Assembly (NCBI GenBank): GCA_028821035.1
Contig: JAPPHP010000299.1
Coordinates: 1-9,440, forward strand
Origin: Gammaproteobacteria bacterium
GTDB lineage: Bacteria > Pseudomonadota > Gammaproteobacteria > Pseudomonadales > Azotimanducaceae
DNA length: 9,440 nucleotides
Direction: 5' to 3'
Positions 1 to 7,153 of this stretch are shown here, piece after piece. The notes under the pieces were generated by a model. It did no database searches and had not been told where the DNA came from. It saw only the letters and a list, made by a program, of their open reading frames with translations. Position 1 is the first letter of the stretch. Each line of letters opens with the position of its first letter. The position numbers and the translations under genes are program-made.

Positions 1-1383
1 ATCCTGGTTGGCGATCCCGCCGCACCGCGCCGGGCCGGTCTGCGCAGCGACCTCGAACGCCACGGTTTCGGTGTCGGCGAGGCCGATGGCCGGTACCTCT
101 CGCAGGGCCTCGACACCGCCGGGGTCGCGGCGATCGTGGCCAACGCGCACCTGCCCGCGGGCGCCGGCATCGGCCTGGTATCACTGGCGCGCCCGACGCC
201 GGTCATCCTCTTCTCCGAGGACGCCGACATCGCCGCGGCCGTGTCCGCGGTCCGGGACGGCGCGGCGGACTATCTCGCCTGGCCGGCCTCCGCCGACGCC
301 CTGGCGTCCTCCGTCAGGCGCGCCGCGACGACCCGGGTCGACGATACCGGCGCGTTCGGGGACGGGAGTGGCGACTGGCCCATCCTGGGCTCCTGCCCGG
401 CGATGCTCGATCTCTTCGAGCGCATCCGGGCCGCCGCGCGCATGGACGTCCCGGTGCTGGTGAAGGGGGAGTCCGGGACGGGCAAGGAGCTCGTGGCGCG
501 GGCGCTGCACGCGCGCGGACCTCGACGCCAGGCCCCCATGATCACGCTCAACTGCGCCGCCATTCCGGAGGCGCTCATCGAACCGGAGCTGTTCGGCCAC
601 GCCCGGGCCGATGCCGGGAACGCCCCACCGGCCGGACTGGTCGCCGCCGCCGCCGCGGGGACGCTGTTCCTGAACGAAGTCGCCGAGCTCCCGGCCGCCG
701 TGCAGGAGCGTCTCCTGGACGTCCTGCGGCAGAGCGGATCGTCGCCGCCCGGGGACGCGGGTTCTCTCTTACGAGGGGCAGGCCCCTCGCGCTCCCCGGC
801 TGAGGGCTCCTCCCCCGACGTACGCGTGATCGCGGCCACGCAACGGAACCTGGAACTGCTCGTCGAGCACGGCCAGTTTCGTCGGGACCTCCTCGAGCAT
901 CTTGGCGGCGTCACCCTGAACGTCCCGCCGCTACGCGAGCGCGGCGGCGACATCGCCTTCCTCGCGCGGGTCCTCGCCAGGCGCGCCGCGGCCCGGATGG
1001 GCAAGCCCGAGCCCCGTTTCTCCAGCCACGCCGTCGCCGCCATCGAGGCCTACCACTGGCCCGGCAACGTGCGCGAACTCGAGAACGCCGTCGAGCGCGC
1101 GGCCATCCTCGCCGACGACGGCGAGATCCACGCGGCCCTTCTCGCCATCGACGCCTCCCCCCGCGAGCCGGACGCCGGCGCCATGCCGGTGGACGGGGAG
1201 GACGCGGTCTCCCTCGAGGACTACTTCGTCCGGTTCGTCACCGAGTACCAGGACCAGTACACCGAAACCGAACTCGCATCCCGCCTCGGCATCAGCCGAA
1301 AGAACCTGTGGGAGCGGCGCAAGCGCCACGGCATTCCCCGCCGCCGCACCCGCAAGCGTGGCCCGCGCCACGATCCCGGTTGA
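1..1383 (+). CDS. NtrC/CbrB-family regulator with degenerate receiver and AAA+ domains (5' partial)
   Basis: The reading frame is open from base 1 and begins directly in the first receiver strand (ILVGD), so only a few N-terminal residues are missing; 460 codons are visible. Domain order is receiver (about 1-110), AAA+ sigma54-activator domain (about 125-365) and a Fis-like helix-turn-helix (about 421-445), followed by an Arg/Lys-rich tail. Walker A GESGTGKE (156-163) and WPGNVRELEN (353-362) are intact. Key residues are lost: the receiver phosphoacceptor is Asn48 (NAHLP), the conserved Lys is Trp94, GAFTGA reads ADAGNA (203-208), the Walker B Asp is Asn225 (LFLNEV), and the second Arg of FRxDLyyRL is His300. 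The position before pcnB matches Pseudomonas cbrB, which activates carbon-use genes with sigma54. I infer a DNA-binding regulator that no longer uses phosphorylation or sigma54. Family membership is sure; orthology to CbrB rests on gene order. Confidence 0.88.
   Translation: MLVGDPAAPRRAGLRSDLERHGFGVGEADGRYLSQGLDTAGVAAIVANAHLPAGAGIGLVSLARPTPVILFSEDADIAAAVSAVRDGAADYLAWPASADALASSVRRAATTRVDDTGAFGDGSGDWPILGSCPAMLDLFERIRAAARMDVPVLVKGESGTGKELVARALHARGPRRQAPMITLNCAAIPEALIEPELFGHARADAGNAPPAGLVAAAAAGTLFLNEVAELPAAVQERLLDVLRQSGSSPPGDAGSLLRGAGPSRSPAEGSSPDVRVIAATQRNLELLVEHGQFRRDLLEHLGGVTLNVPPLRERGGDIAFLARVLARRAAARMGKPEPRFSSHAVAAIEAYHWPGNVRELENAVERAAILADDGEIHAALLAIDASPREPDAGAMPVDGEDAVSLEDYFVRFVTEYQDQYTETELASRLGISRKNLWERRKRHGIPRRRTRKRGPRHDPG
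772..789. repeat. Perfect palindrome inside the regulator's AAA+ domain
   Basis: Eight bases, CGAGGGGC, are followed by AG and then the exact complement GCCCCTCG. The palindrome lies in a stretch (about 761-817) that encodes a Ser/Pro/Gly-rich segment between Walker B and sensor I. Counted against the usual activator sequence, this loop is about eleven residues longer than normal. It looks like a small REP-like element inserted in frame, but no second copy is visible in the window, so this origin is inferred. Confidence 0.55.
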
Positions 1384-1437
1384 GCGATGCCCGCCGAACC
1401 GTCCACGCCGCGAACCCTGGACCCGCCCTTACCCGAC

Positions 1438-1469
1438 CGCGACCGTCAGGTCGCGCTTTGTCTTTTGTT
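1438..1469 (+). terminator. Rho-independent terminator after the regulator gene
   Basis: A 7-bp stem (CGCGACC / GGTCGCG, 1438-1444 and 1449-1455) with loop GTCA is followed by one C and the tract TTTGTCTTTTGTT. It lies 54 nt after the regulator stop codon and is a standard intrinsic terminator shape. It separates the regulator's transcript from that of pcnB. Confidence 0.72.
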
Positions 1470-1486
1470 CCCCGGCACCCTAAGAT
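1458..1486 (+). promoter_or_regulatory. Candidate sigma70 promoter for pcnB
   Basis: TTGTCT (1458-1463, four of six matches to TTGACA) is separated by exactly 17 nt from TAAGAT (1481-1486, four of six matches to TATAAT). Transcription would start near 1493. The -35 element sits in the T tract of the preceding terminator, an arrangement that would let pcnB start anew just after the regulator transcript ends. The call rests on sequence match alone. Confidence 0.42.
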
Positions 1487-1730
1487 CGCTACCCGTCTCG
1501 AGTCCCTGAATGACGCCTAATGCGGACAACCCAGTCGAGTCGTCCGGGTAGCGTGTGCGAACTGCACCGCGCCCTGCGCGTTGCGCCGGCAACGAAGCGC
1601 CTCGACCACGGCACAGCCAGGCACAGCGAGCGCCGCGCCGACCCGGCAGGAGGCGCCCAAGCCCACCCAAGCCGCGAAGGGCCCTGAGGGTCGATCCGAC
1701 TGCGAACATGACACGCGGACCAGGAAGCAG

Positions 1731-3008
1731 TTGACGGAACGCAAACCCGTCCGGGTCGCACATCCCGATCTCGGTGAGGCGACGGTTTCGGCGAACGCCG
1801 TCACCGTCGTCGAGACCCTGCGCGACGCGGGGTACGAGGCCTACCTGGTGGGGGGATGCGTACGGGATCTCCTGCTCGGGGGCACCCCGAAGGACTTCGA
1901 TGTCGCGACGGACGCCACTCCTCAGGAGGTCAAGACCGTCTTCCCCAGGGCCCGGCTGATCGGGCGCCGCTTCCGCATCGCCCACGTCCGCTTCCGACGC
2001 GAGTTCATCGAGGTGTCGACGTTCCGGCGCCGCAACGAGGACGACGACGACGAGTCCGACGCCAATCACGTCTCGGCGGATGGCGTGCTGTTGAGCGACA
2101 ACGTCTACGGCACCCTGGACGAGGACGCCTTTCGCCGGGACTTCACGGTGAACGCGCTCTACTACGACCCCGTGGAGGACGCGGTTCTCGACTACACCAC
2201 CGGCCTCGACGACATCGAGACGAGGACGCTGCGCATCATCGGCGAGCCGCGGGAGCGCCTGCGCGAGGACCCGGTGCGCATTCTGCGGGCGATGCGGTTC
2301 GCCGCGAAGCTCGGGTTCACGCTCGACCCGGAGACCCGCGACGCCATTGCCCCGATGTCGGAGCTCCTGACGGCCATTCCCCCGGCGCGCCTGTTCGACG
2401 AGTTCAACAAGCTCTTCATGAACGGCCATGCCGTCGCCGCCTGGTCCCTGATGTGGGAGTTCGGGCTGCCCGAGATCCTGTTTCCACTTTCGGAGGACGA
2501 CGACCGGCTCGTACGCGCCGCGCTGCAGAGCACGGACGGGCGCGTCGCCGAAGACAAGCCCGTCACCCCCGGATTCCTGCTGGCCGCCATGTGCTGGCCC
2601 GAGTTCGAGCGGCGCACGGCGCTGTCCGCCACGGCGAAGAACGCCGCCGACGAACGGCTGAAGGCTGCGCACAGCGTCATCGCGGAGCAGCAGCTGACGA
2701 TCGCTTTTCCGCGCCGGCTGTCCCTGTTCATCCGGGACGTGTGGCGGCTGCAGAGCACCCTGGAACGGCGCCCGCCCCGCAACCTCAAGCGTACGCTCAG
2801 CCATCCCCGCTTCCGCGCGGCCTACGACTTCCTCGTGCTCCGTGCCGAGACGGGCGAGGCGGACCCCGAGCTCGCCCAGTGGTGGACGGACGCGCAGGAA
2901 ACGCCGGCGGAGGAGCGTGGATCGATGACCAACGCGCTACGACCCGGTGGGAGACGGCGCCGGCGGCGGCGCGGCCGCGGCCGGCCGAACCCCGAGCCGG
3001 CCACCTGA
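1731..3008 (+). CDS. pcnB: Poly(A) polymerase I
   Basis: PcnB adds 3' poly(A) tails to RNA and so promotes RNA decay. With start TTG 1731 the protein has 425 residues. The nucleotidyltransferase core shows LVGGCVRD (39-46) and KDFDVAT with catalytic Asp55 and Asp57; RRDFTVNALYY and the REDPVRILRAMRFAAKLGF segment follow. LIGRRFRIAHVRF matches the signature that separates bacterial poly(A) polymerases from CCA-adding enzymes. The end is an Arg-rich tail, as in E. coli PcnB. The start is uncertain. TTG 1731 has AGGAAG just upstream (1722-1727). TTG 1581 is in frame, would add 50 low-complexity residues and has no visible ribosome site. No in-frame ATG lies near the conserved core. E. coli pcnB is known to start at an inefficient AUU codon, so weak initiation fits. 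The function is sure. Confidence 0.93.
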   Translation: MTERKPVRVAHPDLGEATVSANAVTVVETLRDAGYEAYLVGGCVRDLLLGGTPKDFDVATDATPQEVKTVFPRARLIGRRFRIAHVRFRREFIEVSTFRRRNEDDDDESDANHVSADGVLLSDNVYGTLDEDAFRRDFTVNALYYDPVEDAVLDYTTGLDDIETRTLRIIGEPRERLREDPVRILRAMRFAAKLGFTLDPETRDAIAPMSELLTAIPPARLFDEFNKLFMNGHAVAAWSLMWEFGLPEILFPLSEDDDRLVRAALQSTDGRVAEDKPVTPGFLLAAMCWPEFERRTALSATAKNAADERLKAAHSVIAEQQLTIAFPRRLSLFIRDVWRLQSTLERRPPRNLKRTLSHPRFRAAYDFLVLRAETGEADPELAQWWTDAQETPAEERGSMTNALRPGGRRRRRRRGRGRPNPEPAT

Positions 3009-3014
3009 GCGCCC

Positions 3015-3695
3015 GTGACTCCCGTGCCCGCGCCGTCGGCCGCCGACACCGGAGTTGACCTGCCCCGTCACATCGCTGTCGAAGGTCCCATCGGCGTCGG
3101 CAAGACCACGCTCGCCACCCGCCTGTCGCAGGCCCTGCGCTACCCGCTGCTCCTCGAGCCGACCACCGAGAACCCGTTCCTCGACCGTTTCTATCGCGAG
3201 GGCCGGCGGCACGCGCTGCCGACCCAGCTCTTCTTCCTCCTGCACCGCGCCCGGCAGGTCGCCGCCCTCCAGGACGATCTCGTCGGCTCGGTCGTCGTCG
3301 CGGACTTCCTGATCGAGAAGGACCGCCTGTTCGCCGAGCTCAATCTCGACGCCGACGAACTCGCCATATACGAGCAGATCTGGCGCAGCCTGGACATTCG
3401 CCCGCCCGCGCCCGACCTCGTCATCTACCTGCAGGCTCCTCCGCCCGTGCTCATCGAGCGCATCCGCCACCGCGGCGTCGGCTTCGAACAGCACATCCGC
3501 GACGAGTACCTCACGAACCTCTGCGCCGCTTACACCCGCTTCTTCCATGACTACCGCGACGCGCCGCTCCTGATCGTCAACGCCGCCGAGATCGACTTCG
3601 CCCACGAAGACCGCCACTTCGAGGCGCTGCTGGACCAGTTGCAGCAGTTCGACGGGGTGCGCAAGTACTTCAATCCCAACCCGACGCTGCTGTAG
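3015..3695 (+). CDS. Deoxynucleoside kinase (dNK family, COG1428 type)
   Basis: This enzyme is expected to phosphorylate a deoxynucleoside in the salvage pathway; the substrate (deoxyadenosine, deoxyguanosine or other) cannot be read from the sequence. The protein has 226 residues from GTG 3015, which lies 6 nt after the pcnB stop; GTG 3024 is an alternative. The P-loop is EGPIGVGKTT (23-32). LEPTTENPFL (47-56) carries Glu48 at the position of the family's catalytic base. FFLLHRARQ (73-81), ADFLIEKDRLFA (96-107) and an Arg-rich lid (ERIRHRG) follow. Related genes are found in some gammaproteobacteria between folK and panB; here folK is absent and the kinase directly follows pcnB, probably on one transcript. 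No strong ribosome site is visible, which suggests translational coupling to pcnB. Confidence 0.87.
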   Translation: MTPVPAPSAADTGVDLPRHIAVEGPIGVGKTTLATRLSQALRYPLLLEPTTENPFLDRFYREGRRHALPTQLFFLLHRARQVAALQDDLVGSVVVADFLIEKDRLFAELNLDADELAIYEQIWRSLDIRPPAPDLVIYLQAPPPVLIERIRHRGVGFEQHIRDEYLTNLCAAYTRFFHDYRDAPLLIVNAAEIDFAHEDRHFEALLDQLQQFDGVRKYFNPNPTLL

Positions 3696-3709
3696 CCCCA
3701 CGGCCAGCC

Positions 3710-3738
3710 CGAACAGCCCCGGCGGATGCGCGTATATT
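3710..3738 (+). promoter_or_regulatory. Weak candidate promoter upstream of panB
   Basis: The 80-nt gap between the kinase and panB contains TATATT (3733-3738), five of six matches to the -10 consensus and unusually AT-rich for this region. Exactly 17 nt before it is CGAACA, which matches only the last three bases of the -35 consensus. This could give panB-panC their own transcript start. Confidence 0.3.
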
Positions 3739-3775
3739 GCGACGTGACGGACTACGAGGAAGGGAGCGTGCGACC

Positions 3776-4597
3776 ATGAGCAGCCAGGCCCGTTCGAGGC
3801 CCGTGTCCATTCCGACCCTGAACGCCATGAAGCGCCGCGGCGAGAAGTTCGCCGCGCTGACCGCCTACGACGCGATGTTCGCCGAACTGGTGAGCCGGGC
3901 AGGCGTAGACGTACTCCTCGTGGGCGACTCGCTCGGGATGGTGCTGCAGGGGCACGACAGCACCCTGCCCGTCACGCTCGAGGACGTGATCTACCACATG
4001 GAGTGCGTGAAGGCCGGCAACCAGGGCAGCCTGATCATGGCGGATCTCCCCTTCATGACCTACGCCTCCGAGTCCCAGTCGCTGGAGAGCGCCGCGGCGC
4101 TGATGCGCGCGGGCGCCCACATGGTCAAGCTCGAGGGCGGCGCGTGGCTCGCCGAGTCGACGCGCCTGCTGACGGAACGCGGCATCCCCGTCTGCGCCCA
4201 CATGGGACTGACCCCGCAGTCGATCAACCGTCTCGGCGGATACCGTGTCCAGGGGCGCAACACCGAGAAGGCGAACGCCATCATCGAGGAGGCGACGATC
4301 CTGGAGGAATCCGGCGCCTCCATCCTGCTGCTCGAGTGCGTGCCCGTCGAACTCGGCAGGACGATCACCGAACGCGTCGACGTTCCCGTGATAGGCATCG
4401 GCGCCGGTCCCCATACGGATGGCCAGATCATGGTCATGCACGACATGCTCGGCCTCACGCCGTCGATCATGAAGCCGCCCAAGTTCGTCAAGAACTTCCT
4501 GCCGGAGAGCACGTCCGGCATCCCCGGCGCGTTCGAAGCCTACGCGTCGGCGGTGAAGGAAGGCCGTTTCCCGGCTCCGGAGCACTGTTTCAACTGA
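3776..4597 (+). CDS. panB: 3-methyl-2-oxobutanoate hydroxymethyltransferase (ketopantoate hydroxymethyltransferase)
   Basis: PanB transfers a hydroxymethyl group from 5,10-methylene-tetrahydrofolate to 2-oxoisovalerate, the first committed step of pantothenate and coenzyme A synthesis. The 273 residues cover the full family length. Metal and substrate residues are present: Asp51 in VGDSLG, Asp90 in ADLPF and Glu120 in KLEGG, with the proposed catalytic Glu187 in LLLECVP. HMGLTPQ (142-148) and VIGIGAGPHTDGQ are also typical. ATG 3776 is chosen over the in-frame upstream start at 3737 because a strong ribosome site, AGGAAGGGAG (3757-3766), lies 9 nt before it and the family begins at this point. 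panC follows after 29 nt, so the two pantothenate genes are almost certainly cotranscribed. Confidence 0.96.
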   Translation: MSSQARSRPVSIPTLNAMKRRGEKFAALTAYDAMFAELVSRAGVDVLLVGDSLGMVLQGHDSTLPVTLEDVIYHMECVKAGNQGSLIMADLPFMTYASESQSLESAAALMRAGAHMVKLEGGAWLAESTRLLTERGIPVCAHMGLTPQSINRLGGYRVQGRNTEKANAIIEEATILEESGASILLLECVPVELGRTITERVDVPVIGIGAGPHTDGQIMVMHDMLGLTPSIMKPPKFVKNFLPESTSGIPGAFEAYASAVKEGRFPAPEHCFN

Positions 4598-4626
4598 AGG
4601 CGCGCCGAGGACGCCCACGCCCTCCC

Positions 4627-5475
4627 ATGCTTGTCGCACGCACGATCCACGCCCTGCGCACGGCGCTCGCCGAGAAGCGGAGCGCGGGCCGGGTCGGCCT
4701 CGTTCCGACCATGGGGAACCTCCACGACGGCCACCTTGCCCTGGTCACGGCCGCGGCCGACGAGTGCCGGACCACCGTCGCCTCCATCTTCGTCAACCCG
4801 CTCCAGTTCGGCGCGGGGGAAGACTTCGAGGACTATCCGCGCACGTTCGACGCGGACGCGGCGCAACTCGAGCGCCACGGCGTCGACATCCTGTTCGCGC
4901 CCGGCGTGGACGAGGTCTATCCCGATGGCCGCGCGGACACCGTGGTCGTCGCGGTCCCCGGACTCTCGGGGCTCCTCTGCGGGGCGGACCGCCCCGGGCA
5001 TTTCGACGGCGTCGCCACGGTCGTCACCAAGCTGCTCAACATGGTGACGCCCGATCGCGCCTACTTCGGCGAGAAGGACTGGCAACAGCTCGTGGTGATC
5101 CGGACGATGGCGCGCGCCCTCAACATGACCACGGACATCATCGGGGTCCCGACCGTGCGCGCGGCGGACGGACTCGCGCTGTCGAGCCGAAACCAGTACC
5201 TGTCGCAGGACGAACGCCGGGTCGCGGCACAGCTGCACCGCACGCTCATCGACATCCGCGAGGCGGTAGCCAGCGGCGAGCGCGATTTCAGCGCACTCGA
5301 GAACCAGGGCTGCAGTGCCCTCGCGAGCGCCGGCTTCGAGGTGGACTACGTCGCCGTGCGCGACGCCGAGACCCTGGCGGAGCCGCGTGACGATGGGCGT
5401 GCGCTCCGGGTCCTGGCCGCGGCGCGGCTCGGTCGGGCACGCCTGATCGACAACCTGCGGCTGGTGACCGGGTGA
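4627..5475 (+). CDS. panC: Pantothenate synthetase (pantoate-beta-alanine ligase)
   Basis: PanC joins pantoate and beta-alanine using ATP, through a pantoyl-adenylate intermediate, to give pantothenate. The protein has 282 residues, normal for the family. The nucleotide-binding PTMGNLHDGH has the HxGH motif at 33-36. FVNPLQF, GEKDWQQL (148-155) and LSSRNQYLS, which contains the SSRN motif (186-189), are all intact. The ATG 4627 start aligns with the family N-terminus. The only ribosome-site-like GAGG (4607-4610) is 16 nt away, farther than usual, so coupling to panB may matter. The stop codon overlaps the GTG start of pgi by four bases (GTGA, 5472-5475), which indicates a shared transcript. 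Confidence 0.96.
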   Translation: MLVARTIHALRTALAEKRSAGRVGLVPTMGNLHDGHLALVTAAADECRTTVASIFVNPLQFGAGEDFEDYPRTFDADAAQLERHGVDILFAPGVDEVYPDGRADTVVVAVPGLSGLLCGADRPGHFDGVATVVTKLLNMVTPDRAYFGEKDWQQLVVIRTMARALNMTTDIIGVPTVRAADGLALSSRNQYLSQDERRVAAQLHRTLIDIREAVASGERDFSALENQGCSALASAGFEVDYVAVRDAETLAEPRDDGRALRVLAAARLGRARLIDNLRLVTG

Positions 5476-7067
5476 GCGACCGGCCAGACGCCCGGGAGTC
5501 CTGGAAGCGCCTGGGTTCGCTCGCCACGGAGACCGTCCGGACGCATCTGCGCGACCTCGTCAACGACCCCGCGCGCTTTGCGTCGATGAGCCTGCGGGTC
5601 GGGCCCCTCCTCATCGACTTCTCGCGCCAGCGCGCGAACGCCGAAGTCGTGTCGGCGCTGGTCGCCCTGGCCCGGGAGTCGAGGCTCGAGGAGGCCGTCA
5701 TCGGCCTGTTCGACGGTGACGCGGTAAACACCACCGAAGGGCGCGCCGCGCTGCACACCTCCGTCCGCGCCCCGGTCGACGAACGGCCCGGGAGCGTCGC
5801 CGCCGACGTCGAGACAGCCCGCGGACACCTGCTGGAGATCGCGGAACGTGTCCGCAGCGGACGATGGCTGGGGGTATCGGGCAAGCCCGTCCGCCACGTC
5901 GTGCACGTCGGCATCGGCGGCTCCCACCTCGGGCCGGAACTCGCGGTGCGTGCCCTCGCGGAGCAGCCGTCGTCGAGCGCCCTCGATGTCCGCTTCCTTG
6001 CCAACGCGGACGGCGGTTCCGCCGTCGGAACCTTCCGCGGGCTCGACCCCGAGCGGACGCTGGTCATCGTCGTCTCCAAGTCCTTCGACACCCTGGAGAC
6101 CCTCGCCAACGCCCGCCACGCGCGGAGCTGGTTCATCGAACGGACCGGCCGCGCGGACGCCATCGACCGGCACTTCGTCGCGGTAACCGCCAACTCCCGG
6201 GCGGCTTTCGACTTCGGCATCCCGCCGGAGAACCACCTGCCGATGTGGGACTGGGTGGGCGGCCGTTTCTCGCTCTGATCGAGTGTCGGCCTGTCCGTCG
6301 CCATCGCCATCGGTGCGGCGCGTTTCGAGGAACTGCTCGAGGGCGCCCACGCCATGGACCGTCACTTCCGCGGTACCCGGCTCAAGAGAAACGCTCCCGC
6401 GCTGCTCGGCCTGTTCGGCATCTGGAACAGCAACTTCCTCGGCGCCGGCACGCACGCCGTGCTGCCCTACGACCGCCGCCTGGCCGGGCTCCCCGGCTAC
6501 CTCCAGCAACTGGAGATGGAGAGCAACGGCAAGTCCGTGCGCATCGACGGCGAGCGCTCGCAGACGCATACGGCGCCCGTCGTCTGGGGCGGCGAGGAGA
6601 CCAACGGGCAGCACGCGTTCCACCAATTGCTGCACCAGGGGACCCGCTCGTTCAGCGCGGACTTCGTCGCCGTCGCGGAACCCGGCCACGACCTGGCCGA
6701 ACGCCACCGCTGGCTGCTCGCGAACTGCCTGGGCCAGGGCAGCGCACTGCTTGCGGGTCGCGAGGCGGGGGCGGACGGCCCGGAGGCACTCGCGCCCCAC
6801 CGGTTCGTGCCCGGCAACCGGGCGACGACGACCGTCCTCCTGGACGCCCTGACCCCGGCCAGCCTCGGCGCCCTGCTCGCCCTCTACGAGCACAAGGTCT
6901 ATACGCAGGCGGCCGTCTGGGGGATCAACCCCTTCGACCAGTGGGGCGTGGAACTCGGCAAGCAACTGGCCAACGAGGTGTTTCGCGCGCTCGCGGGCGG
7001 CCCGGCGGCCGGCCTTGACCCGGCTACCGCGGGCCTGGTCGCCGAGGTGCGCAAGAGCACATCCTGA
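5472..7067 (+). pseudogene. pgi: Glucose-6-phosphate isomerase interrupted by one in-frame TGA
   Basis: Pgi interconverts glucose 6-phosphate and fructose 6-phosphate. From GTG 5472 to TGA 7065-7067 the frame encodes about 531 residues, near full length. A single TGA at 6276-6278 interrupts it at codon 269. The sequence reads DWVGGRFSL-stop-SSVGLS, where E. coli and relatives have Trp, so one base change (TGG to TGA) accounts for it. There is no frameshift. The stop lies inside the PGI signature 1. All catalytic residues are downstream: Glu350 in MESNGK, His381 in NGQHAF and Lys497 in FDQWGVELGK. A terminated product would lack them. A restart at ATG 6354 would give a 237-residue C-terminal piece without the first sugar-binding half. 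The downstream half is otherwise intact, so the change is recent or a sequencing error. Confidence 0.9.
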
Positions 7068-7153
7068 GGGCCGGCGCTGCACGGCGTGGCGGAGAGTTGC
7101 CGAGCAATCCGGTTTCGGGAAAGCTAGTGCCGTATCCCGCGAGAGGCTCACAC

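Noticed and set aside
1384..1730. Possible CrcZ-like small RNA between the cbrB-like gene and pcnB, as in Pseudomonas
   Set aside because: No -24/-12 sigma54 promoter (TGGC...TTGC spacing) and no A-rich AAYAAYAA motifs are visible in the stretch.
1446..2804. 452-codon minus-strand open frame antisense to pcnB
   Set aside because: It is the mirror of the clear pcnB coding frame and shows no domain of its own.
1731..3008. tRNA CCA-adding enzyme instead of poly(A) polymerase
   Set aside because: The LIGRRFRIAHVRF signature, Arg-rich tail and pcnB-type neighbours all fit poly(A) polymerase I.
6276..6278. TGA as a reassigned Trp codon or as selenocysteine
   Set aside because: Regulator, pcnB, panB, panC and pgi all end in TGA at family-typical positions and use TGG for Trp elsewhere; Pgi is not a selenoprotein and the site is Trp, not Cys.
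5346..7151. 601-codon minus-strand open frame antisense to pgi
   Set aside because: It resembles no known protein, has Arg/Gly/Val-rich composition typical of antisense frames in high-GC DNA, and pgi on the plus strand has clear motifs throughout.
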